Part shown: in pieces, positions 37,590 through 48,862 of the stretch
Layout: each line of letters begins with the position of its first letter
Numbering within the stretch: the stretch's first letter is position 1
From: Lactarius indigo
Taxonomy: Eukaryota; Basidiomycota; Agaricomycetes; Russulales; Russulaceae
Direction of reading: 5' to 3'
DNA: 64,000 nt
NCBI GenBank assembly: GCA_025766275.1
Contig: JAFKAC010000018.1
Span: 434,001-498,000, forward strand
Notes under the pieces: generated by a model
The model's database searches: none
What the model was told of the DNA's origin: nothing
The model's input: the letters and a program-made list of their open reading frames with translations, nothing else
Made by a program: the position numbers and the translations under genes

Positions 37590-40345
37590 GCTGCCGATAG
37601 TCTCAAATGGGCCCAATGTTATTCCTAAGTGATACTACCGAATTCCTTGAATAGGCCCAGTGCTGCCCCTGAGACACGCCGCTGACAGTCTCAAATGGGC
37701 CCGGTACTATTCCCCTGCAATGCTACCGAATGCCTTGAACGGGCCCATAATGGCTCCTTGGACATGCTGCCGATAGGATCAAATGGGCCCAGAATTGATC
37801 CTTGGTGAAATTGATAATTGTATCGAATGGGCCCAGTGCCAATCATAAGATATGCTGCCGATGGTCTCAAATGGGCCTGATATTATCCTAAGTGACACTA
37901 CCGATTTCCTTGAATGGGCCCAGCGTTGCTCTTAATAAATGCTGCCGATGGTCTCAAATGGGCCCGGTGTTTTCCTAAGTGATGCTACCGATTTCCTTGA
38001 CTGGGCCCAGTGCCAATCATAAGATATGCTGCCGATGGTCTCAAATGGGCCCAGTGTTTTCCTGAGTGACACTACCGATTGCTTTGAATAGGCCCGGCGT
38101 TCCTCTCGATAAATGCTGCCGATGGCCTCAAATGGGCCTAGCATTGATACTTGGCGAAATTGCCGATTGCATTGAATGGGCCCAGTGTTAATCATAAGAT
38201 ATGGTACCGATGGTCTCAAATGGGCCCAGTGTTTTCCTGAGCGACACTACCGATTGCTTTGAATAGGCCCAGCGTTGGTCTCAATAAATGCTGTCGATGG
38301 CCTCAAATGGGCCCAGAATTGATCCTTGGTGAAATTGACGATTGCATTGAATGGGCCCAGTGTCAATCATAAGATATGCTGCCGATGGTCTCAAATGGGC
38401 CCAGTGTTTTCCTGAGCGACACTACCGATTGCTTTGAAGAGGCCCAGCGTTGGTCTCAATAAATGCTGTCGATGGCCTCAAATGGGCCCAGAATTGATCC
38501 TTGGTGATATTGACGATTGTATTGAATGGGCCCAGTGTCAATCATAAGATATGCTGCCGATGGTCTCAAATGGGCCCGGTAATTTCCTAAGTGACACTAC
38601 CGATTGCTTTGAATAGGCCCAGCATTGCTCTTAATAAATGCTGCCGATGGCCTCAAATGGGCCCAGAATTGATCCTTGGTGAAATTGACGATTGCACTGA
38701 ATGGGCCCAGTGTCAATCATAAGATATGCTGCCGATGGTCTCAAATGGGCCCAGTGTTTTCCTGAGCAACACTACCGATTGCTTTGAATAGGCCCAGCGT
38801 TGGTCTCAATAAATGCTGTCGATGGTCTCAAATGGGCCCAGTGTTTTCCTGAGTGACACTACCGATTGCTTTGAATAGGCCCAGCGTTGGTCTCAATAAA
38901 TGCTGTCGATGGCCTCAAATGGGCCCAGAATTGATCCTTAGTGAAATTGACGATCGTATTGTATGGGCCCAGTGTCAATCATAAGATATGCTGCCGATGG
39001 TCTCAAATGGGCCCGGTAATTTCCTAAGTGACACTACCGATTGCTTTGAATAGGCCCAGCATTGCTCTTAATAAATGCTGCCGATGGCCTCAAATGGGCC
39101 CAGAATTGATCCTTGGTGAAATTGACGATTGCACTGAATGGGCCCAGTGTCAATCATAAGATATTCTGCCGATGGTCTCAAATGGGCCCAGTGTTTTCCT
39201 GAGCGACACTACCGATTGCTTTGAATAGGCCCAGCATTGGTCTCAATAAATGCTGTCGATGGCCTCAAATGGGCCCAGAATTGATCCTTGGTGAAATTGA
39301 CGATTGCACTGAATGGGCCCAGTGTCAATCATAAGATATGCTGCCGATGGTCTCAAATGGGCCCGGTAATTTCCTAAGTGACACTACCGATTGCTTTGAA
39401 TAGGCCCAGCATTGCTCTTAATAAATGCTGCCGATGGCCTCAAATGGGCCCAGAATTGATCCTTGGTGAAATTGACGATTGCACTGAATGGGCCCAGTGT
39501 CAATCATAAGATATGCTGCCGATGGTCTCAAATGGGCCCAGTGTTTTCCTGAGCGACACTACCGATTGCTTTGAATAGGCCCAGCGTTGGTCTCAATAAA
39601 TGCTGTCGATGGTCTCAAATGGGCCCAGTGTTTTCCTGAGTGACACTACCGATTGCTTTGAATAGGCCCAGCGTTGGTCTCAATAAATGCTGTCGATGGC
39701 CTCAAATGGGCCCAGAATTGATCCTTAGTGAAATTGGCGATCGTATTGAATGGGCCCAGTGTCAGTCATAAGATATGCTGCCGATGGTCTCAAATGGGCC
39801 CGGTAATTTCCTAAGTGACACTACCGATTGCTTTGAATAGGCCCAGCATTGCTCTTAATAAATGCTGCCGATGGCCTCAAATGGGCCCAGAATTGATCCT
39901 TGGTGAAATTGACGATTGCATTGAATGGGCCCAGTGTCAATCATAAGATATGCTGCCGATGGTCTCAAATGGGCCCAGTGTTTTCCTGAGCGACACTACC
40001 GATTGCTTTGAAGAGGCCCAGTGTTCCTCTCAATAAATGCTGCCGATGGCCTCAAATGGGCCCAGAATTGATCCTTGGTGATATTGACGATTTTATTGAA
40101 TGGGCCCAGTGTCAATCATAAGATATGCTGCTGATGGTCTCAAATGGGCCTGGTAATTTCCTAAGTGACACTACCGATTCCCTTGAATGGGCCCAGCGTT
40201 GCTCTTAATAAATGCTGCCGATGGTCTCAAATGGGCCCAGCATTGATCCTTGGTGAAATTGCTGATTGTATTGAATAGACCCGGTGTCAATCACAAGACA
40301 TGCTGCCGATGGTCTCAAATGGGCCCAGTGTTGTTCGTCAGTAAT
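37590..40345 (+). repeat. Hierarchical satellite, 44/175/787-bp periods
   Basis: Each subunit of about 44 bp carries a CCGAT-type core (GCTGCCGAT, CTACCGAT, CTGTCGAT or TTGACGAT) followed about 8-12 bases later by AATGGGCCC or AATAGGCCC. Four subunits make a 175-bp unit. The start of the GCTGCCGATGG subunit falls at 37852, 38026, 38201, 38376, 38551, 38726, 38988, 39163, 39338, 39513, 39775, 39950, 40125 and 40300. The two 262-bp steps are one unit plus a half, giving a 787-bp super-unit (38726-39513-40300). It contains no plausible gene. Confidence 0.9.
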
Positions 40346-41170
40346 ACTACCGATTACCTTGAATGGCTGAGTGTTGCAAATGATTCGTGCTGCCGATGGT
40401 ACCCCATCGACCCAGTGTCATTCCTGAGTGTCACTACCGATTGCCTTGAATGGGCTCAAAATTGCTAGCGAGATATACTGTCAACAGGCTTAGATGGGCC
40501 CAGCATTGCTTGTGAGACATGCTGCCGATGGGCTCAAATGGGCCCAGCATTGCCCCTTGATGACATCCCTGATCAACTCAATGTTGCTCATGACAAGTTA
40601 TGAGGGAAAGCACCGATGGTCTTGAATGGACCCCATGTTGTTTACGAGGGATGCTACCGACAGGCCTAGCATCACTGACAAACCATATTAGGCCCATTTG
40701 AGACCATCGGCAGCATTTCTTAAGAGCAACTCTGGGCCAATTCAATCTAATCGGTAGTATATCACTTCGGAACAAGACTGCTGACTATGTTGGCTGGGCC
40801 CAGGCATGTTCCTGTGATGCGCAGCCAACAACCTTCAATAGGCCCAGCCACCCATGGTCAGTCCTGAAATGTGTTGCTGATAGCTTTGAATGGGCTAAGA
40901 ATCCTTTTAAGGGCCACCATAGATTGCCTTTAATGGCCTGAGCCCTTCCCTCCAGAGTGCTGCCGATGGTCCTGAATGGGCCCAGAATTCTATGGGAAGC
41001 ACTGGCATATTTGCCTTGACATGTACCGCCTGAATGATCCCAGTGATACTCATTGTTGTCCATCGGCAGCCTATCATTCCCTGCGTTCTTGGCCGGCAAG
41101 CTATTCTGAGCGCACTCATATGTTTTCCGATCAGAAGCTTTAACATTTGGACTATATAACACTCGATATA
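40346..41170. repeat. Degenerate satellite edge
   Basis: The 44-bp pattern decays here. Scattered CTGCCGATGG and ATGGGCC words continue to about 41080, and some are in the opposite orientation (40690-40720). The 125-codon minus ORF at 40785-41162 reads through satellite words and is not credible as a gene. The 3' end of the 376-aa gene lies just beyond. Confidence 0.7.
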
Positions 41171-42522
41171 CTACACGAGGTTCTGCACCTCAGTATTGTC
41201 CAACTCCTCGATTATTTCATCTATTACCTCACTCATTTCTTTCTCCTGCTGATAGATATTCCATACCTGGGCATGGATTCGACGATTCCTTGACCCTTCA
41301 GCACGTAAGATGGCGGCCCTGGTGCTGAGATCAAACTCTTCTTGCTGTTGTAAAGCAGAATAGATGGTCAGTGTTGCAAAAATCGGTAGCGGAATATCCA
41401 GCGTACCAGTACCTGCTCGGGAGGATGCTGTACTTGCACATGAAGCACCTCCACACTTTCATCACCATGACCTACCGGCACCTGTGAGTTGGAGGGAGAT
41501 AGGTCATTCCCACCGAAAGTTCTGACTGTATACGGTGAGCAAGGTATGCTTCATAATCAGTCAAACTGGTACTCACTGTGTGCTACCGAATGGATTCCAA
41601 CGCGCTCTCCAGCCTTGGTAGGCAGGGCCAAGTCTGCCCTAATGTCTTCATTCGGCATCCCATCCTGTCGCAATGGTGCACGGGTTGTCCCCTGAGCACG
41701 GGCCCCAGGCGAGACTGGCGAGTCCATCCCAAAGTCGTCTTGAGCCATTGGCGAGGGTGGCCCATCCATACCAAAACTGTCCAGATCTTTGACCTCATGG
41801 TCTGTATATGCAGAGTAAGACATATTTTATAATCAGTCAAAATGGTACTCACTGTGTGCTGCCGACGAGATTCCTACACTCTCTCCAACCTCGGCAGGTA
41901 GGGCCAAGTCCATCTGGTACTCACCACACGCTGCCGAAGGGTTTCCTACACACTCTCTAACCTCGGCAGGTAGGGCCAAGTCCATCCCAAAGTCGTCTTG
42001 AGCTGTTGGTGAGGGTGGCCCATCCATACCAAAACTGCCCCCATCTCCCACCTCCTGAGGAGCCTCTGAGTTGGTGACGTCATGACCTTTTGGCATCTCA
42101 GAGGCACTGGAAGGTGGGGCATGCTTGCCCCATTCCCAAACTGTACATGCAGAGTTAGGGGTGAATGGAAATCAGTGAAAACGACACTTACCACGTGCTG
42201 CCTTGAGGCTGCCGATGGACCGAGTTGGCAGAGTAGGTGGAGGCGAATCCATCCCAAAGTCAGCTGGAACTGTAGGGGATGGAGATCCACCCATTCCAAA
42301 GTCGTCCTGAGCTACTGGGGATGGAGACCTGCCCATTCCAAAGTCATCCTGAGCTACCGGAGACGGCGATCCATCCATCCCAAAGCTGTGTTTACTTTCT
42401 GGGGATGACTCCCCACCCATGCCATAATCGTCTTGACCTTCGGCAGATAGAAGCGAATCTTCAATGATCCTGAGCTGTTGAGTGCTGACCAATATCGAAA
42501 GGGGAGAGCGAGATTGAGACAT
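41171..42522 (-). CDS. 376-aa repeat protein of the KDZ element
   Basis: The spliced model is 42522-42192, 42140-41853, 41801-41577, 41525-41413 and 41344-41171. It totals 1131 bases with no stop, giving 376 aa. Introns have GTAAGT, GTGAGT or GTACTG donors and ACAG-type acceptors. The protein starts MSQSRSPLSILVS and then has four to five copies of a 14-residue unit of the type QDDFGMGxSPSPVA, encoded by 42-bp DNA repeats. These are followed by duplicated segments with LALPAEVGESVG. The C-terminus is acidic and helical (about residues 320-376), and a coiled coil is possible. I know no domain here. It lies head to head with the 531-aa gene, 241 bases apart, so a shared promoter is likely. The repeats suggest a disordered scaffold, but that is inference. 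Confidence 0.7.
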
Positions 42523-42763
42523 GAAAGTAGAATTTTCTGAGTGGAAATGGTCTGCGTGGAGTGGTCTGATGATGTAGCGATAAGTCGAATGAGTCGGCAA
42601 TATCTCGATTACTTATTATGCAAAGAAGAATCCATGTTCTGCTGAGTCAGGTTGTGAATGGATATTTCGGCAGCTCGGCAGCGGCACCACCCGTCACTAG
42701 CACAACCTCAACCAACGTGGCAATTGACACCGCTGAACACATTCTTTTTTTTACTTCAACACC
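42523..42763. promoter_or_regulatory. Divergent intergenic region with tandem GCTGCCGA sites
   Basis: The 241 bases separate two divergent start codons. They contain two adjacent TCGGCAGC octamers at 42667 and 42675 and a T-rich run just before the plus-strand start. No ORF is present. It is probably a bidirectional promoter. Confidence 0.5.
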
Positions 42764-44603
42764 ATGACATCTCTTCTTTCCGTCGCATCAGTGATCGAAG
42801 CTGCCGTTGCTGCTTATGTCTCAGTCCGAGACATAACTGACAGGGCAGAATGGAAATGCCACCTTGAGAAGGAGAAGGTAAGTCCTTGTTTAGGTTTCCA
42901 TTTGATCTCATCCCCATTTGAGTTAGGCCAAGGCAACAAAAGTTTTTCGGCAGGTCAAGAAGGACAATTCGGGGGAGGTGCCAGCACTGCATCCCACACT
43001 AGCGGCGCTCTACATCGTATTAGACGCTGATGGTGATCTTTCAGAGATCACCAGGACAAACCCCAGCCTTAAGAGGCATAAGTATTACCAACCTGGGGCC
43101 AAGTTCCCCCAGGACATCTCGGACTTGTTGCCGAGCGAGGGTCGCTGGTGGGAAACCCTTGGTGAGTCATTACAAACTGTCTCATTTGTTTTCTCAATGT
43201 CTCCCCACAGTTGCCAAGTCTCGAAATGTGGGACCACCACCAAAGACGGTCCCACATCACCTGCCGAGGGTGAAGCTCATCCTGCTGGATCCACCTGCCG
43301 ACTATGCGGCAATGCAGGTGGATGGGTCGCAGAAGGTGAGTAATTATATCTCTATTCCGCTGATCATTCTGACTTCCTCCAACAGTTGCTAAGGGCCACC
43401 CGCAACCGAAGGCAGCGTGAAAAGGCTGCCGAAGCTGCTGCCGTGGCCGATTCAAGGAAGCGTAAGCGGCCTTCGCCTTCAGGCGACAAGGCCAAGAAGC
43501 GCCATGCGGGGCCCTCGCGGCAGCAACGTATGCCCGCGCTCAATGACAAGGACGAGTTTGAGAGTGAGGAAGACGACAGCAAGAGCGACAGCTCCAGTGA
43601 CAATGGCTATGAAGAAGAGGATGAGATCGAGGAGGAAGACGAGATCGAGGAGGACGATGAGGAGGACGAGGAGGACGAGATCGACAACGACGACAACGAC
43701 GAAGACGACGACGGCAAGGGTGAAGAGGGTGAGGGAGAAAACGAGGATGAGGGGTATAAGTTCGAGGTGCGTATTCGTTATCTTTTCATTATTCGCAGCT
43801 AAAGGAAATGTAAATAGTGCTCTCAATGCGCCCGTGCAGGGGTCGACTGCCAGACAAGGCCGACAGGGCCTTGCATTCGCTGCAAGGAGAAGAAGCAGCA
43901 ATGCAGTCTGATGCCCATCAACGCGAAGACAGGCAAGGCAGATCGGTGGACACTGACGGCCAAGCAGGTCTTCAAGTTCCGCCTCAAGCAGCTCAAGGGG
44001 AAGCAGCCGAGGCGCGGGGTCAGGGTGGGTTCAAACTCGGTAGCGTTGGCCTCGAGGATGGTTGGGAGGATGAAGCTGGACAGCGGGTCATCTCATGGCC
44101 ATTCTCGCTCGGCAGCTTCAGTTTCACCATCTGCAGCTGAGTCGCCTGTCCCACCCTCTGCAGAGCTGTTCCCTGCTGTTGACGCAGCTGCCGAGCCCTC
44201 TGTCCCTACTCCCGCTTCCATTCCCATTATCTCTGCCACCGCCGCCCCTTCCACTGTTGCCGCCGTTCCTCCTACCACTGCCGCCACCATTCCCCCTGCC
44301 GCCACCACTCCCATTCCCCCTACCCCTGCCGCCGACTCTCCTGTTCCCATCGACGACCACTCCCCTTCCATAGCCCCCGCTCTCCGTCGGCACGTGTCAT
44401 TGAAGAGGAAGAAACTCGTGCCGTATGTCTTGGTGCCGAACCCACCACCCTCGGTCTCCTCCTCGCGAAAGCAAAGCTCTGCCGCCCAGGAGTCGCAAGC
44501 GCCATCTCCCAGCAGCGGCAGCATGGAGGCCTTGGAAAGAAGGGTAGCTGCAATTGAAGAATGGATACGTGCGCAAGATGAGAACTGGAAGGGCGGATTG
44601 TAA
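42764..44603 (+). CDS. 531-aa acidic protein with a Cys cluster
   Basis: The spliced model is 42764-42877, 42954-43161, 43211-43335, 43386-43770 and 43840-44603. It totals 1596 bases in frame, giving 531 aa. The N-terminus (about 1-150) is of mixed composition. A basic stretch with SRKRKRPSPSGDKAKKR near residue 180 looks like a nuclear signal. A long Asp/Glu tract follows (about 215-270). At about residue 280 there is C-x7-C-x2-C-x6-C with PCIRCKEKKQQC, resembling the first half of a fungal Zn2Cys6 cluster. A Pro/Ala/Ser-rich region and a short coiled coil (LERRVAAIEEW) end the protein. The make-up suggests a chromatin or DNA-binding nuclear protein, but the function is not known. The donor at 43771 is chosen because only it keeps the Cys cluster in frame. 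Confidence 0.72.
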
Positions 44604-45213
44604 GGCCTTTTTCATTTTCGGCATCTTTTTTGTCCTGTTCACTATTTCTCTCTGCCTCGGTATCTCTTTACATACTTGTCTCAAATCTAGCTAGTTCACT
44701 GCCCTACTGTACCATTTCTGTATCAAATTCAATCTCCATTTGCTGTCTTGTTTCGCCCTGCGTGATTGTGAGTTGGTCGTAATGTTTCAGCAGCTGTTCA
44801 GAGCTGGTCAAATAACTCACAAGCGGTCTGATTTTATCGCTTAGAGTCGGCGGAGGATTCCTCAGCGTTTGAGAATGTCTACCTCCCCAAATATTTTCAG
44901 ATCTCCGAAATCTTATTTACCAAGGCAGCAAAAATGTTGGCTTGAGCTGCCGCAACACTAGATCATTGTCAAGGCATTTAATGGCGCTGAAAATTTGCAC
45001 AACACGTGTATAGATAGATATTTACGTTACACTCTGAGAGACGCTTGGTACGAGTGAGAATTCAGAAAAGGGATGTGAGGGAGATACTAATCATCTGCAG
45101 CGGTGCATGCCCCTTGCTCCTCCTCCTTCTAGCGACCCACTCTGGTCCTGGCAGACATGCCGCTGCTCCTATTGGACACATTCACCTTCTAGAGTCAATG
45201 AGGAAGCTATCAC
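44604..45213. other. Convergent intergenic region
   Basis: This 610-base stretch lies between the 3' ends of the 531-aa (+) and 598-aa (-) genes. It is AT-richer than its neighbours, with T-rich 3' UTR-like sequence and one degenerate GCTGCCG word near 44947. I see no gene or RNA in it. Confidence 0.6.
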
Positions 45214-47387
45214 TTACTGAATTTGCTTAGCCCGCTCAGTAGGCCGCGTTACGCGCGCTGAGCGCCGAGTGTCATTCTGTGCATTTGTCAAACGGCGATC
45301 AACTTTCTGGCGCTTGGAGGGGGGGGTATCGGCAGTTGCCTGAGTGAGAGGCCCTGAGTTTCAAGGCGCTAGATTGAATTTAGGTCACTTACATGGTCAT
45401 CAGGGGAGCGTTCCTGGGCAGGACCCGCCCTTGAGCTGCCGATGGGAGCTGGGTGCTGCATGATGATGCGAGGGCGAGGGCGAGGGCGAGTGCAGGTGCG
45501 GGTGTGAGGAGGTGGAGGAGGTGGTGGGGGGTTGGGAGGGTGTGGGGGCAGAATTTCCCCATCTTCTTGCATCGGCAGCTCCTCATGAGGCTGCTGGCCA
45601 TTGGCGCTCTGGTGGGGGTGAGGCCAGAGTTACAGAAACATAAGGGAGCTCAGCTACTTACACTGCTTGGACTCCCAGCACCATCTTCTTGGCTTTGTCC
45701 ATTAGACCCACCCCCGGTTGAATGCTCACCATCATAATGCCTGTTAGCCTTATCCACTTTCTTGAAGCGGAATGGGATCTCGCCGGCAGCTCGCCTCTGT
45801 ATCCAGTGCTTGAGTAGGGAGTTGGCATCATCGAGACGAATGTGATGGTATTGTGTCAGAGTGACCCCCTCCGGCAGGTACTCAGCAGCGATAAAGTCGC
45901 CTTGGGCCGCATGTATTCTGGCCCATGGGACCCTTCCCTTGCACCCACCAGCAGCAATCCCTGAAAATCAGATAACTGGCTAGGTCGGCAACAGGGAACT
46001 GTAGTTCACTCACGGTACATCTCACTCATGAACTTGCCAATGACCACCTTCTTGTACATGAGGCCCTCGCGATCAATGTCTTCCCATTTCGGCAGCACAG
46101 GGTACCCATTTTCGTCCATCGGCAGCTTCACCTTAGGGGTTTTATCCTTCCTTTTTCTGTCCTCTTCACCGCTATCAGCGGGGTATTCCCCTACAAAGGT
46201 GTCATGTTAGTACATTTCTCTTGAAGTGAAATAAACGCCGACCAAAAGACTCGGCAGTCCATCTTGAGAACTCCTCAACCAGTGGGTCCTTTGACCAGCC
46301 TTTGTACCGGGCTTTGAAAGAAGTTCCGCCCAGCTCGTCATTGTTGTCATAGCTATTTGATAGGTTGTTAGATTGTAAGTAGATTGTAAGTAGATAGCTT
46401 TGTATACGCACAACATGATCGAGGGTCCGTCATCATCACAATACCCCCCCAAAATAGCAACGCGCACTCCATATTGGCGGTACATGGTCTCAGAAAAGTC
46501 CCGGATTGTATGAATACCGTGCTTCTCAAACATCCTTGGTGAGATTTAGTCAACTTCCATCTGGTAAAATGATCGGCATGTACATACCGCTGCTGCTGCC
46601 GAGGAGGTACACCTTGCTCTGCCCATTTCTTCGCCTCTGCTCGGTACTTCACCCGTGTGTCTTCATCCAACCTTTCGTCAATTAACTTCACAGCCTTCCT
46701 GTAACAGCCAAGGTAGCTTCGTGATCCTGACGTTGACCCAGACATTTCAACAGCCATCTTGTCCAGTTCCTGCCGGTGATGGTCAATCAAAATGTCGTGA
46801 TATGTCCATCGTTTGCGACGAAAGCTGAATCTTTTGCGCTCCTGTCGGCACTTGTTGTAAAGGTACCGGCGGACAAGCTGCAAAATATCAGGGCTGGACA
46901 ATGTAGCCAAGAGTGCACATACTGTTTCTACGACCTTTCTATCAAATTCGGCGCCTTGTCGCCAGTGTCTCTCAATGCGGTCCACCGAATCTTGGACGAT
47001 TTTTAACCGACCATCTGCATCGGCAGCTCTGAACTCGGCAGTGTGCTTCTGCAACATGCTCGCTTGTTCATCTGTGATTTCAATGTCCTGCTTTGAGGGG
47101 CTGTGAAGTGACATCAACAGAGGGCGTTTGCATAAATACAATGGTTATACACACCTTTCTTCACTTGTGGCACCTCCCACCTCGTCCTCAAGATCGGCAG
47201 CGAGCCAATGTAACTCGCCAGATGCAATTGACCCGAAGTCAGAAGATGGATACGAGCCCTCAGACTCTAGACCTGAGTCATAGTCTTCATCTGAAGTTTC
47301 ATCATCTGACAGAGCCGCGTCCTTCTCCCCCTTACTGCGATCCACAGAGTTGGGCTTAGCACCTTTCTTGGTTGTTTTTCCAGGCAT
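45214..47387 (-). CDS. 598-aa KDZ-element protein, unknown function
   Basis: The spliced model has eight exons: 47387-47155, 47100-46588, 46534-46412, 46352-46243, 46190-46014, 45960-45662, 45608-45393 and 45339-45214. It totals 1797 bases with no stop, giving 598 aa. The N-terminus is basic then acidic. The centre has RKRWTYHDILIDHHR, SYLGCYRKAVKLIDER and EAKKWAEQGVPPRQQQR. Further on are FKARYKGW, a VLPKWEDID segment, VPWARI, LLKHWIQRRAAGEIPFRF, and a Pro/Arg-rich tail with basic clusters. The pattern resembles a multi-copy family I recall from agaricomycete genomes with no assigned function. It lies head to head with the TET/JBP gene, 170 bases apart. The donor at 46242 (GTCGGC) is weak but is the only one that fits. 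Confidence 0.72.
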
Positions 47388-47557
47388 GGGGAAGATTCAC
47401 GGGAGGGACAGACCGAAGGACTGAGAATCTGCGGCAGTTTAAGTGACGATATCACATGCTCAGCAGTGTGGGTTTGTTTATCAGCAGCTAAAAAAACTAC
47501 GGAATTCGGGTGGATCGGCAGCTAGTCTTCTGTGCCAAGTTCCTTAACGGTTAGAAT
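47388..47557. promoter_or_regulatory. Divergent promoter between the 598-aa and TET/JBP genes
   Basis: These 170 bases separate two divergent start codons and hold one TCGGCAGC octamer at 47515, about 40 bases before the TET/JBP start. No ORF is present. Shared regulation of the two genes is likely. Confidence 0.5.
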
Positions 47558-48862
47558 ATGCAGTCTTTCCAGCCTGTTAACTCCCGCAGACTCACTCCCC
47601 TGAGTCTCTCCCATCTCTGTGCTCAATATCTCCGAGCTCAGTTCCAATTCAAGTTAGATGAGCGCTCCTCTGAGCTGATTGACGCTGCCATGGCGCCACA
47701 AGTCCCCCTGATGCTGCCGGTGCATCTAATTTCTGAGCTGGACCGAATGGCACTCACACTGGTGGATGCCTTCATGAACCGCGGTCAGTTATGTAGACCA
47801 GTCACTCAGGCATCAATTTCTGAGATAATCTGAGCAGTGAAGATAGAGTGGGATGCTACGCGTTATGCGGAGAAGCTCCCAAAGAAGTTCCCAAGGCCAG
47901 GAACTGCTGCCGCAGACGCTGGCGAGGCCATTATGAGAAGGCAATATCCTCCACGGAATGATTCAGCTGCCGACATTCCCATTTCAAGACCCTGCATTAT
48001 TGTTGATATGCAGGGAGTTATATTGGCATGGCACCTTCCTGGAATCTTGAATGATTCTAGGCAAGTGAGTTTATTCACCTTGTCCAATCACCGCATCAAA
48101 TTGAATATGCATTTTAGAGTGAAATGATGGCCGCGACAGCGAAGTTACATCCATTGCTGGAAAAGCGCCGAACAGGCACCTCTTGGCGCCTTGATCCAGG
48201 ATACTTTCCTTTGGGATTAGATGGCCATCAAGGGTTAATTGACCTTTCACCTGCATGGTTCCAACAAGGGCATGAGGTGAGCTGTTTAATCATGTAATAT
48301 TTTCTTGTTCAGCAGCTGATTTCACATTGAGACGGTACAAAATTTCCCTCAGGTCTCCGTGTCTTTGAAAAGTCCAGCTGCCTTAGACTGGCTAGATCGC
48401 GCCACTGAAACGAATTCAATAATGGGTGCGATACTGGCTGTCATTCATCCGGAACTTTATGATGCCGGTCGGGATACCTTCAAAGTGCTAAGAAGCTGCT
48501 CTGAGATCGAGCCCCAGGAGATCCTCCACCAATGGACATCCGTTTACAGCGGCATCTCTGTCATATGTAACCGCCTCACGCCACCACATCGGGATGTCAG
48601 TTCCAGAAAACAATGGTATGACCTACTGGCGTCTGTAGGAAGCTACCGAAATTGCAATTTGAAGCTGCCGGGCCTTGGACTTTCACTTGAGTATGGTCCT
48701 GGTTCAGTAGTTGGAGTGTTAGCAGCAATGTTGGAGCATGAAGTGGAGCACTTTGAAGGAGAAAGAGTGTGCTATGTATATTTTATGAGGGATAGAGTGC
48801 ACGAGTGGGCTAAGGTGCCAGGGAAATCTTGGATGTCAGTAGACCGCTATCCGGTAGCGTAG
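47558..48862 (+). CDS. TET/JBP-family 2-oxoglutarate/Fe(II) dioxygenase
   Basis: The spliced model is 47558-47783, 47838-48064, 48118-48276 and 48353-48862. It totals 1122 bases, giving 373 aa. Enzymes of this family oxidise 5-methylcytosine or thymine in DNA using Fe(II), O2 and 2-oxoglutarate. Visible signatures are the IIVDMQGVILAWHLPG strand (about residues 130-147), LSPAWFQQGHE (about 194-204), the iron-binding HRD motif (His about 283, Asp about 285), QWYDLL, LPGLGLSLEYGPGSVVG, a distal iron His at about 333, and Arg at about 342 followed by VCYVYFMRDRVHEW, where the 2-oxoglutarate-binding Arg is expected. All are present, so the enzyme looks active. TET/JBP genes linked to KDZ transposons are known in basidiomycetes. 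Here the gene sits directly upstream of the transposase and in the same direction. I infer that it modifies cytosines in the element or its target. Confidence 0.88.

Noticed and set aside
37600..40340. CRISPR-like array in the regularly spaced GGGCCC repeats
   Set aside because: The units are contiguous tandem satellite subunits without unique spacers, in a eukaryotic transposon context.
40785..41162. 125-codon minus ORF at the satellite edge
   Set aside because: It reads through degenerate satellite words and overlaps the region just after the 376-aa gene. It has no domain and no splice or promoter support.
43479..43901. 140-codon minus ORF rich in Leu and Val
   Set aside because: It is antisense to the Asp/Glu-coding tract of the 531-aa gene, which automatically gives Leu/Val-rich reverse frames.
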